A stretch of DNA of 23,349 nucleotides from Verrucomicrobia bacterium UBA1731 (GTDB lineage: Bacteria > Verrucomicrobiota > Kiritimatiellia > RFP12 > UBA1067): the NCBI GenBank assembly GCA_002317575.1, contig DCIH01000064.1, positions 23,642 to 46,990 on the forward strand, read 5' to 3'. The notes under the pieces were generated by a model that did not search any database, had not been told where the DNA came from, and saw only the letters and a program-made list of their open reading frames with translations. Shown here piece by piece: positions 1 to 6,701 of this stretch. The translations under genes and the position numbers were made by a program. Each line of letters opens with the position of its first letter. Position 1 is the first letter of the stretch.

Positions 1-488
1 CCCTTCTCGACCTCTTCCTTCTGGCGGCGCGCGGCGCGCGCCTCGGCGGACGCCGTAAGGTAGAAGCGCGCGGGCGTATCCGGGAATACGGCCGTGGTGA
101 TGTCGCGCCCCTCCACCACGAGATCGCCGTATCGCGTCATGCCGCGCAACAGCGCCGTCACGCGGTCGCGCACGGCCTTCACCGTGGCGACGGGACTCGC
201 GTGCGCGTTGATTTCGGGCGTGCGGATGCGGTCGCCGGGAAGCTCGCCCTTCACATAGTAGCGGATCTCGCCGTCCTCGGGGCGGCATTCGATCTGCACG
301 CGTTCGGCGAGCGCGGCCACGGCCGCGGGGTCGGACGTGTCCACGCCCTCTTCGAGGCACTGCCATGTCATGATGCGGTAGAGCGCGCCAGAGTCGACAT
401 GCAGAAACCCGAGCTTCTTGCCGACGATCCGCGACACGGAACTTTTGCCCGCGCCGCTGGGCCCGTCGATGGCGATGACCTTGGACAT
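1..488 (-). CDS. cmk: Cytidylate kinase, N-terminal 162 residues (runs off the window)
   Basis: Phosphorylates CMP and dCMP with ATP in cytoplasmic pyrimidine nucleotide salvage. The protein starts MSKVIAIDGP and carries the P-loop GPSGAGKS at residues 9-16, the DSGALYR motif of the CMP-binding region at about 32-38, and VEGRDITT followed by ARFYLTAS about 20 residues later; all are diagnostic of Cmk. The visible part ends in the Arg-rich lid region (ARAARRQKEE). The family is usually near 225 residues, so about 60 residues lie beyond base 1. ATG at 488 is chosen because it puts the P-loop at the usual distance from the start and has a GGGAG stretch just upstream. It lies 16 bases after the GH123-like gene, so cotranscription is likely. 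No truncation other than the window edge is visible. Confidence 0.95.
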   Translation of the reverse strand, partial: MSKVIAIDGPSGAGKSSVSRIVGKKLGFLHVDSGALYRIMTWQCLEEGVDTSDPAAVAALAERVQIECRPEDGEIRYYVKGELPGDRIRTPEINAHASPVATVKAVRDRVTALLRGMTRYGDLVVEGRDITTAVFPDTPARFYLTASAEARAARRQKEEVEK

Positions 489-504
489 CTCCCGTTTCCC
501 CGAA

Positions 505-2049
505 TCACTTCCCGCCGTTCAGGACGGCGAGCGTCTCGACCTTGAGCGGCGCGAGGTCCACGCCTTCCTTCGACGCGGCGGCGTAGTCGTATTTCGCCTT
601 CAGCGCGTTCAGCTTCGGGCACCGGCCCTTCGCCTCGGCGTCGAGGATCCAGAACTTCTCCGCGGCCTGAATGCCGTTCTTGAGCTCCAGGAAACGGCGC
701 GCAGGACGACCGTCCGGATACACGAGGAACGTGTCGCCGGCGCGCCAGTTTCCGTAGCTCGCGTCGTTGCACGCGTCGAACGGCCAGCTGTTCCACGCCC
801 AGCGGAGCATGCCGTCGAGACCGGCCGCCGCCGGATAGAACCCGTTCCAGAACGCCTCGGCGGGCGCGGAGTCCATGAATGTGTTCGGGCGCGTCGGCGA
901 GCAGCAGATGTAGTGCGTCGTGACGAGGCCCTTCGCGCGGCGCGCGGCCACGGATTCGAGGAAGGCGGGATTCACATAATGGATGTACTGCGAATAGCAG
1001 TGGAACGTGAGATCCTTGAACTTCTCCGGATCCATGTTGCCGGCCATCGAGACCTTGAGCTTCGAGTCGACCTCCTTGAGGAGCGCCGCGATGAGCTTGA
1101 GGTCCTCGGGACCGCGCTCGTCCATCGAGATGAACGTGTGCTCGAGCCAGCCCTTCTGCGCGAGGTGCTTTTCGAAATCCTTGAGGAACGGCGTCCAGAA
1201 CTCCTTGAAGAAGGGCGTGCCCGGTTTCGCCTCCGCCTTCTGCTCTTCGCCCTTCTCGTTCTCCCAGTAGACAACGTACTTCCACGGGCACATCGTGTAG
1301 CACGCGATGTCCGGGCCGAGCCCGCAGCTGCGGCCGAATTCGACGTACTGGTCGAAGACCGTGTAGTCGTAGGTCCAGGTACCGTCCGCCTTGCGCACGC
1401 GCTTGATCATCGTGTCGTAGCCGTCGAAGCACTGGTGGTTCCACGGCAGCTTCGTGATCGTGGTGGTGAGCACCTTCTGGCCGGCTTCCGCGAGCATCGT
1501 CCAGAACGGACGCATCGCCTCGTAGTGCTCCTTCGAGAACGGCTTCACATCCGCCGTGCGGCACACCGCCCACGGATGCTGCCAGAGGTCGAGGTAATAG
1601 CGCCACTTCGCGGGCGGCGGCAGCGTGCGGTCCACGACCGTGAGGTCGACGCGGTGGCCGCCCACCTTGAATCTGTAGACGCCGGGCTTCGCGTCCGCCG
1701 GCACCTTGAATTCGCACGCGACTTCGCGCTTTTCGCCGGGCAGGAGCTCCTGCTTGTCGCCCCACGCGATCCAGTCGCGGGACGCCGCGAATTCGCTGCC
1801 GTGCGGCACCGTCTCGAACTTCACCTGCCGGATGATGCCCGCCTGCCCCTTGAAACAGCACGGCGCGCCTTCGACGGACGGCTGGAACGCCTGGTCGCGG
1901 CCGGTCGCGTTTTCGTGCATGAAGGAGAAGAAGAGATGCTCGCCCTTCCAGGCGGAGACGTTCACTTCGGCGTTTCCGGCCCCGGATTGCGAGACCCCGA
2001 TGCAGCCCGCCAATGCGACGAACGCGGCGGCGACGATGGATTTTTTCAT
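505..2049 (-). CDS. Secreted lipoprotein with GH123-like (DUF4091) glycosidase domain
   Basis: A 514-residue exported protein. Residues 1-16 form a lipoprotein signal (MKKSIVAAAF then lipobox LAGC, lipidated Cys16), and Ile at +2 suggests outer-membrane sorting. Residues 25-140 are beta-rich (GEKREVACEF, KPGVYRFKV), like the N-terminal sandwich of GH123/DUF4091 proteins. Residues 145-470 match the catalytic barrel, with an Asp310-Glu311 pair in FISMDERGPEDL and the C-terminal signature GLDGMLRWAWNSW (410-422), then GDTFLVYPDGRPARR (438-452). Characterised GH123 enzymes are beta-N-acetylgalactosaminidases using an adjacent Asp-Glu pair. The substrate here is inferred only; related DUF4091 proteins are mostly uncharacterised. 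ATG at 2049 is preferred over in-frame upstream starts because it begins the lipoprotein signal. It sits between fabG (32 bases upstream) and cmk, an odd place for a glycan-degrading enzyme. Confidence 0.85.
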   Translation of the reverse strand: MKKSIVAAAFVALAGCIGVSQSGAGNAEVNVSAWKGEHLFFSFMHENATGRDQAFQPSVEGAPCCFKGQAGIIRQVKFETVPHGSEFAASRDWIAWGDKQELLPGEKREVACEFKVPADAKPGVYRFKVGGHRVDLTVVDRTLPPPAKWRYYLDLWQHPWAVCRTADVKPFSKEHYEAMRPFWTMLAEAGQKVLTTTITKLPWNHQCFDGYDTMIKRVRKADGTWTYDYTVFDQYVEFGRSCGLGPDIACYTMCPWKYVVYWENEKGEEQKAEAKPGTPFFKEFWTPFLKDFEKHLAQKGWLEHTFISMDERGPEDLKLIAALLKEVDSKLKVSMAGNMDPEKFKDLTFHCYSQYIHYVNPAFLESVAARRAKGLVTTHYICCSPTRPNTFMDSAPAEAFWNGFYPAAAGLDGMLRWAWNSWPFDACNDASYGNWRAGDTFLVYPDGRPARRFLELKNGIQAAEKFWILDAEAKGRCPKLNALKAKYDYAAASKEGVDLAPLKVETLAVLNGGK

Positions 2050-2081
2050 GTCTTTGCTTCTGCCTTTAGGTGTTTTCGAAA

Positions 2082-2849
2082 TCAACCGATCATGCCGCCG
2101 TTGACGGAGATGATCTGCCCCGTGACGTACGCGGACTCGTCGCCCGCCAGCCACGCGACCGCCTTCGCGATGTCCTCGGCCGTGCCGAAGCGCTTGAGCG
2201 GAATCGTGTCCATGTAGCTCCGCTTCACATCATCCGGCAGCACGTCCGTCATCTTGGACTGGATGAAGCCGGGCGCCACCGCGTTGCAACGCACGTTGCG
2301 GGAACCGAGTTCCTTGGCCGTCGTCTTCGTAAGCGCGATCACGCCGCCCTTGGAGGCGGTGTAGTTCGCCTGGCCCGCGTTGCCCATGATGCCGACCACC
2401 GACGCGATGTTGATGATCGAACCGCCCAGCTGCGCGCCGTCCGCCGCCTTGTTCTTCATCATCGGACGCGACACCGCGCGCGTGAAGAGGAATGTGCCCT
2501 TCAGGTTCACGTTCAGGACCGCGTCCCAATCGTCGTCCGACATGCGCATCAGCAGGCCATCCTTGGTGATGCCGGCGTTGTTTACCATCACATTGATCGC
2601 GCCGAAATCGGCAAGCACCTGCTTGACGCAGGCGTCAACTTCCGCGCTGACCGCCACGTTCACGCCGTAGGCCTTCGCCTTCACGCCGAACGCTTCCAGC
2701 GCCGCCACCGTCTCCGCGCACCATTCGGCCTTCAGATCGCACACCGCGACATTCGCGCCCTCGGCCGCCAGTTTCTTCGCGATCGCCGCGCCGATGCCGC
2801 GCGCCGCGCCCGTCACAACCGCCGTCTTCCCCTTCAGATTCCCGTCCAT
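2082..2849 (-). CDS. fabG: 3-oxoacyl-[acyl-carrier-protein] reductase FabG
   Basis: A 255-residue short-chain dehydrogenase that reduces beta-ketoacyl-ACP with NADPH in the fatty acid elongation cycle. The Rossmann motif TGAARGIG is at residues 13-20, NNAG at 90-93, the catalytic Asn in NVNLKG at about 115, Ser150, and the YTASK motif with Tyr163 and Lys167. The C-terminal GQIISVNGG is typical of FabG. Length is normal. The start has a good ribosome binding site (AAAGGA, 7 bases before ATG). It follows fabD by a 62-base AT-rich gap holding an inverted repeat, and no acpP gene follows it, unlike many fab clusters. Specificity for fatty acid synthesis rather than another SDR reaction is inferred from sequence style and the fabD neighbour. 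Confidence 0.93.
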   Translation of the reverse strand: MDGNLKGKTAVVTGAARGIGAAIAKKLAAEGANVAVCDLKAEWCAETVAALEAFGVKAKAYGVNVAVSAEVDACVKQVLADFGAINVMVNNAGITKDGLLMRMSDDDWDAVLNVNLKGTFLFTRAVSRPMMKNKAADGAQLGGSIINIASVVGIMGNAGQANYTASKGGVIALTKTTAKELGSRNVRCNAVAPGFIQSKMTDVLPDDVKRSYMDTIPLKRFGTAEDIAKAVAWLAGDESAYVTGQIISVNGGMIG

Positions 2850-2872
2850 TTCAAATTCCTTTCAGTGCAATT

Positions 2873-2885
2873 CAGGTCTGACCTG
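2873..2885. promoter_or_regulatory. Perfect 6-1-6 inverted repeat in the fabD-fabG gap (possible FadR/GntR-type operator)
   Basis: CAGGTC-T-GACCTG is a perfect palindrome around one central base. Its core GGTC-N-GACC resembles the E. coli FadR operator core (GGTCNGACC), and it lies 23 bases upstream of the fabG start. On the plus strand it is followed by TTTTACATTTTT, but the 5-bp stem makes a terminator unlikely, and there is no plus-strand gene to end. I found no convincing -35/-10 pair in this gap. The regulator is inferred from resemblance only; a 6-1-6 palindrome occurs by chance about once in 4,096 positions. Confidence 0.4.
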
Positions 2886-2911
2886 TTTTACATTTTTCAA
2901 GCATTCGGTTT

Positions 2912-3829
2912 TCATCCCGCGACGGCGGCCTGAAGCGACGCCATATCCGCCACGTTCGCCGTCGCGAGCGCGATGTCGATCTTCTTCACGAGCCCGGAAA
3001 GCACCTTGCCGGGGCCAAACTCCACGAAGCGCGTGCAGCCGAGATCCTTCGCCGCCAGCACGTCCGCCGCCCAATTCGTGGTGCCGGTGACCTGCTCGAG
3101 CATGAGCGCCTTGATGGCGCCCGGGTCGGATGCGTGGGGTTTGCCCGTGACGTTCGAAAGAACGGGGAACTTCGGTGCGTTGAATGTCACCGTGTCCAGC
3201 ACGGGCGCGAGCTTCTCGCGCGCCGGCGCCATGAACGGCGAATGGAACGCGCCGGCCGTGGCGAGCGGAATCGCGCGCTTGATGCCGAGTTCCTTCGCCT
3301 TCGCGGCCGCCGCGGCGATCGCGTCCTTGGAACCGGAAAGCACCTGCTGCGCCGCCGAATTGACATTGGCGACCGTGCAGCCCGTCGCATCGCAAAGCGC
3401 CTTGAGCTGGTCGTCGGACGCGCCCACGATGGCGATCATGCCGCTCGGCGTCGCCGCGCACGCTTCCTGCATGAAGCGGCCGCGCGCCTCGAGCACGGTG
3501 AGCGTCGCGTCGAAATCCAGGACACCCGCCGCGCACAAGGCGCCCCATTCGCCCAGCGAAAGACCGGCCGCGCACGCGAAATCCGTGGGCTTCAGCTTCT
3601 GGTAGGCGAGATACGCCGCGTAGGAGGTGACGAAGATGGCGGGCTGGCAAACGTTCGATTTCGTGAGTTCTTCCGCGGGACCTTCGAAGCAGATCTTCTT
3701 CAGGTCGAAACCCAGCACGGCGTTCGCCTTGTCGAACAGCGCCATCGCCTCGGCGTCCGCCTCGGCGAAGTCCTTGCCCATGCCCGGCACCTGCGCGCCC
3801 TGTCCCGCGAATATGCAGCATTCAGCCAT
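2912..3829 (-). CDS. fabD: Malonyl-CoA:ACP transacylase FabD
   Basis: A 305-residue enzyme that moves malonyl from CoA to acyl carrier protein, supplying fatty acid synthesis. It has the N-terminal FAGQGAQ (residues 7-13), the nucleophile elbow AGLSLGEWGAL with Ser91, Arg117 in EARGRF, and the catalytic His196 in AGAFHSPFM. Length and spacing match FabD. The usual GHSLGEY of E. coli is GLSLGEW here; the Leu form (GLSLGEY) is known in plant and cyanobacterial enzymes, so it is a lineage variant and not inactivation. A strong ribosome site (GGAGG) precedes the ATG. It begins 24 bases after ntpK, in the same orientation, so it may be read from the V-ATPase transcript. fabG follows. Confidence 0.95.
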   Translation of the reverse strand: MAECCIFAGQGAQVPGMGKDFAEADAEAMALFDKANAVLGFDLKKICFEGPAEELTKSNVCQPAIFVTSYAAYLAYQKLKPTDFACAAGLSLGEWGALCAAGVLDFDATLTVLEARGRFMQEACAATPSGMIAIVGASDDQLKALCDATGCTVANVNSAAQQVLSGSKDAIAAAAAKAKELGIKRAIPLATAGAFHSPFMAPAREKLAPVLDTVTFNAPKFPVLSNVTGKPHASDPGAIKALMLEQVTGTTNWAADVLAAKDLGCTRFVEFGPGKVLSGLVKKIDIALATANVADMASLQAAVAG

Positions 3830-3853
3830 GTCCGTCCCTCCAAACTCCAGACC

Positions 3854-4300
3854 TCACTTGATTGCGCCAAGGGCGATGATGGTGAACACCATCGTGAAAA
3901 TCGCCACCGTTTCGACGATGCCGAGCGCACCGAAGTAGTTCGTGAGGCCCTGGCCCGTCTCCGCCTGCGCGTCGCAGGCCGCCGCCGCCGCACGCCCCTG
4001 GAAGAGCGCCGAGAGTCCAATGCCGAGGCCCGCGAAAATCCCGAGGAGCACGCACGCGAAACCCGCACCCTGCACGGATGTCTTGCCGAGCATGATGAAC
4101 ATGAGGATCATGCCGTAGAGGGTCTGCGTGATCGGCGCGCCCACGAGGCCGAGCAGAATGAACGGCGCCGGCTTGTTCGCGGCGTAGCACTTCTTCCACG
4201 CGCCCACGGCCGCCGAAGCCGCAAAACCCGTGCCGAACGCGGAACCCGCCGCGCTGAGACCCAAGCAGGCGATCGCGCCCGCAACAATCATTGCATCCAT
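3854..4300 (-). CDS. ntpK: V-type ATP synthase subunit K (membrane rotor ring, proteolipid)
   Basis: A 148-residue, four-helix proteolipid (two fused hairpins) that forms the rotor ring carrying ions through the V-type ATPase. Hydrophobic segments lie at about residues 4-30, 46-72, 78-101 and 121-146. The ion site can be read from sequence: Pro56-Ile-Thr58-Gln59, Gln101 in ALFQGRAAAA, and the essential Glu130 in GIVETVAIF. In Enterococcus hirae NtpK the Na+ ligands are Thr64, Gln65, Gln110 and Glu139 plus the Leu61 carbonyl, and all four side chains are matched here. The first hairpin has Gln59 in place of a second carboxylate, as in NtpK. ATG at 4300 is chosen: AAAGGA precedes it and the in-frame extension upstream is only repeat sequence. 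It ends 24 bases before fabD. Confidence 0.93.
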   Translation of the reverse strand: MDAMIVAGAIACLGLSAAGSAFGTGFAASAAVGAWKKCYAANKPAPFILLGLVGAPITQTLYGMILMFIMLGKTSVQGAGFACVLLGIFAGLGIGLSALFQGRAAAAACDAQAETGQGLTNYFGALGIVETVAIFTMVFTIIALGAIK

Positions 4301-4320
4301 TTTCGCTGTCCTTTCGAGTA

Positions 4321-4351
4321 GTTTGAAGTTTGAAGTTTGATGTTTGAAGTT
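4321..4351. repeat. Tandem heptamer repeat (gtttgaa x4) upstream of ntpK
   Basis: Four consecutive 7-base units (gtttgaa, gtttgaa, gtttgat, gtttgaa) and a partial fifth fill most of the 56-base ntpI-ntpK gap. On the coding (minus) strand the tract reads as an A/C/U-rich, G-poor leader (CTTCAAA units) ending 20 bases before the ntpK start codon. A sister tract lies upstream of the ExbB gene at 11170-11219. It stands out from the GC-rich surroundings. Confidence 0.8.
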
Positions 4352-4356
4352 GACGC

Positions 4357-6042
4357 TCACTTCGTCTTACGGAAGGGGTTGAAGGCGCAACCCGCCCACG
4401 ACACGCCCTTGTGGTTTGAGAATTCCAGCGTGTTCAGGCGCACCGCATGCACGAGAATCGAGAGACCCGCCATCGTGAGATTGAGCCCGTGGCCGATCAG
4501 GAGCACGCCCGCCGTCGCCACGGAAGCAATCGCCGTGACCCACCACGCATGTTCCCCCTGAACGAACCCGAGCGCCATGCCGTTGAAGTTCTCCGCCACC
4601 TTCACCGATGCGAGGCCCACCGCGAAAAGGCGCACGTAGGAGATGATGTCGCCCAGCGCGCTCATGATGTTCAGCGGCAGCATGCCGAGTTCGATGCCGC
4701 GCGTCTTGAGTTCGCACGGCTTCACCGTGAAGCCGAACACGAGCGCCACGGAAACGCCGCCCACCCAATACGCCCACGCGGGAAACGCCGGGAAAATGCC
4801 CACGATCGAATTGGTGACGAGGTACATCGTGAGCAACACGCCCGCCCAGCCGAACTCCGCGAGGCAACCGAGGTCGTTGATCTTGGAAATGCCGTTCCAG
4901 ATGCGCGCGAGCATCAGGTGCGACACGCCGATCGTGAAGCACAGGAGCATCATGTTGTTGTAGCTCGGATCCGCAAGCCACCGCACCGTCGCCCAATCCT
5001 TCGCGAACGGGAAGCCCGCGCCGAACCACGTGTTGGAGAGCGCGCCCCAGATGACGGTCGCCGTGGAGAACACCGTCATCAGCGCGAGCCAGCTGCGCAC
5101 GGCCTTCGGACGATGTCCCGCGCCTTCCTTCGGTTTCGTCTTCTTCCAGCCCCACAGCGTAAGCGCGAGGAAGATGGCGCCGTACGCGCCGTCGCCCACG
5201 AGCATCGCGAAAAAGAGCGAGAAGTAGCACATGAACGGCACCGACACGTCCGCCTCGCAATAGGCGGGCGCGATGCCGAGCCCCTGGAAGAGGGCCGCCA
5301 CGGGGCGGAACAGCTTCGGCGGACGGATGAGCGTCGGCGGCGTTTCGTCCGGATTCGGATCGCGCAACGCGAGGCCCCACGCGTTCGTGACGGCCTTCGC
5401 CCGGAGCGCGGGCACTTCCGTCACCGGCACCCAACCGACGAGATACGACACCGCCCCGGCGCTTGCGAGCGCCTCTTCGGCGGCGCGGAACGCGATGCGG
5501 TCCTTCAAATCGGGAAACTTCGCGGTGATGCGCGACGCCTCGCGGTTCGCCGTGGCGAAGGACGCGGTGATGGCGGCGATCTTCGCCTCCGTCTCGGCGA
5601 GGCGGTTCTGCAGCACGGAAAGCCGTTCCGGCGGCAGTTTGTCGGGCAGCGTCGCCACCCGTGAAAGGTCGATGCCGGCGTCCAGAAGCTTCTTCGCCAA
5701 GGCGGGATCGAAATCGCCGTACGGCGCGTAGACGCGGATGACGCGGCGGAGTTCGTCGGCGGACGCCTTGAGCTCGTCGCGACGGGCGTCTTCGGCGAGC
5801 ACCTCGGCGACGGACATCTCCCGGAATTCCTTCGCCGGCTCGGAGCAGTCCTTCGCGGCCTTCGCGAGAATGCGCACCGCGGCCTCGGCCTGTTCGTAGT
5901 CCTGCTTCGCGGCGGCGAACGGTTCGCCGGCCGCGCCGGAAAGATCCATGTGCACCGCGCCCAGTTCGCGCAGGGACCGCAGGGTCTTCTCGGCGTCGCG
6001 GGCCATGCACAGGAGCGTCACGTGCTGCATCCTGACGATCAT
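4357..6042 (-). CDS. ntpI: V-type ATP synthase subunit I (stator a-subunit)
   Basis: A 561-residue membrane stator subunit that forms the ion half-channels against the K ring. The N-terminal cytoplasmic half (1-260) starts MIVRMQHVTLL and has the characteristic RELGAVHMD strand, then a coiled-coil arm (about 138-175) and a second small domain with LVGWVPV (201-207). The C-terminal half (about 265-535) has some seven membrane segments. The essential channel Arg is Arg471 in ISYVRLFAVGLAS, and the family end signature VRLNTLEFSNHKG is at 534-546. It is somewhat shorter than many homologues (600-660 residues). ATG at 6042 overlaps the ntpD stop in an ATGA tetranucleotide, which indicates translational coupling and fixes the start, since longer in-frame extensions would run into ntpD. 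Confidence 0.94.
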   Translation of the reverse strand: MIVRMQHVTLLCMARDAEKTLRSLRELGAVHMDLSGAAGEPFAAAKQDYEQAEAAVRILAKAAKDCSEPAKEFREMSVAEVLAEDARRDELKASADELRRVIRVYAPYGDFDPALAKKLLDAGIDLSRVATLPDKLPPERLSVLQNRLAETEAKIAAITASFATANREASRITAKFPDLKDRIAFRAAEEALASAGAVSYLVGWVPVTEVPALRAKAVTNAWGLALRDPNPDETPPTLIRPPKLFRPVAALFQGLGIAPAYCEADVSVPFMCYFSLFFAMLVGDGAYGAIFLALTLWGWKKTKPKEGAGHRPKAVRSWLALMTVFSTATVIWGALSNTWFGAGFPFAKDWATVRWLADPSYNNMMLLCFTIGVSHLMLARIWNGISKINDLGCLAEFGWAGVLLTMYLVTNSIVGIFPAFPAWAYWVGGVSVALVFGFTVKPCELKTRGIELGMLPLNIMSALGDIISYVRLFAVGLASVKVAENFNGMALGFVQGEHAWWVTAIASVATAGVLLIGHGLNLTMAGLSILVHAVRLNTLEFSNHKGVSWAGCAFNPFRKTK

Positions 6043-6659
6043 GCCGCCGCTCCTTCCCCGTCCGCGGCCTCGGGCGTGCGGGATTTCGCGATCTTGCCGC
6101 GCGTGACGGCGGCGGTCTGCTCGTCGCCGATGGCGATCTTGATGACGCGGATGTTCTCCTTGCAGGCGGGAATCTTGACCTTCTCGAAAAGGTTCACGCG
6201 CTGGGAGGTGGCGGCGAGTTCGGCGGTGACGAGTTCGCGCTGTTTTTCGAGCACGGCGCGCTCGCACTGGAGCGAGAGGATTTCCGTGGCGGTCTTCACC
6301 GCGTCATCCACCCACGGCGGCGTCGACCAGCAGTCGATTTCCTTGACGTCCGTTTCCACGGAATCGAACACGGGGATCGGCACGCCCGCGATGTTCGCGG
6401 AGGAGGTGTTGACCCTCTTCACCCGGACGAGCCCGGAGAGGAGGTCCTCGTCCGTCGCGAAGAGGCCGACCCAGGAATCGAGCGCGTCGCGCACGGCGCG
6501 CTCGCGGGCGGTGACGGCGTCGGCCTTCGCCACGATGCCCGCGATCTCCGCCTGGAGCTGCTGCTTCTTGAGCTGCAGCATCGGCAGAAAACGCCGAAAA
6601 CGCTTGAGGGCGTCCGTCTGCGCCTTCAGTTCCGTCTTTGTCAGCTTGATCCTCGCCAT
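6039..6659 (-). CDS. ntpD: V-type ATP synthase subunit D (central stalk)
   Basis: A 206-residue rotor shaft protein that links the catalytic A3B3 head to the membrane ring. The N-terminus MARIKLTKTELK and the following RFRRFLPMLQLKKQQLQ (about residues 21-37) are close to V-type D proteins of chlamydiae and spirochaetes. The protein is mostly helical at both ends, as expected for the antiparallel coiled-coil shaft, and its length is normal. It is first in a D-I-K trio. Its ribosome site is weak (GAAGG about 10 bases before ATG). Upstream, across 42 GC-rich bases, is the DUF4159 gene rather than subunit B, so the A, B and E genes must be elsewhere. Confidence 0.94.
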   Translation of the reverse strand: MARIKLTKTELKAQTDALKRFRRFLPMLQLKKQQLQAEIAGIVAKADAVTARERAVRDALDSWVGLFATDEDLLSGLVRVKRVNTSSANIAGVPIPVFDSVETDVKEIDCWSTPPWVDDAVKTATEILSLQCERAVLEKQRELVTAELAATSQRVNLFEKVKIPACKENIRVIKIAIGDEQTAAVTRGKIAKSRTPEAADGEGAAA

Positions 6660-6701
6660 TGCGGACCGCCTTCCGGACGCGGCTCGTCGCCGCGGCCGCG
6701 C

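Noticed and set aside
418..2217. 599-codon plus-strand frame opposite the GH123-like gene
   Set aside because: Same antisense effect. The minus strand codes a lipoprotein signal and DUF4091 motifs, while the plus translation is low-complexity Arg/Val/Leu/Glu.
2873..2897. Inverted repeat plus T-rich stretch as a plus-strand terminator
   Set aside because: The stem is only 5 bp with a 3-base loop, and no plus-strand gene leads into it; an operator reading fits the position better, though it is not proven.
4321..4351. The heptamer tract as a CRISPR or phage attachment site
   Set aside because: The units are contiguous 7-mers with no spacers, no cas genes and no integrase; it is a simple intergenic repeat.
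4301..4360. A 20-residue N-terminal extension of ntpK (starting further upstream)
   Set aside because: The extension would be translated from the heptamer repeat and overlap the ntpI stop; the ATG at 4300 has a good ribosome site and starts at the normal K-subunit N-terminus.
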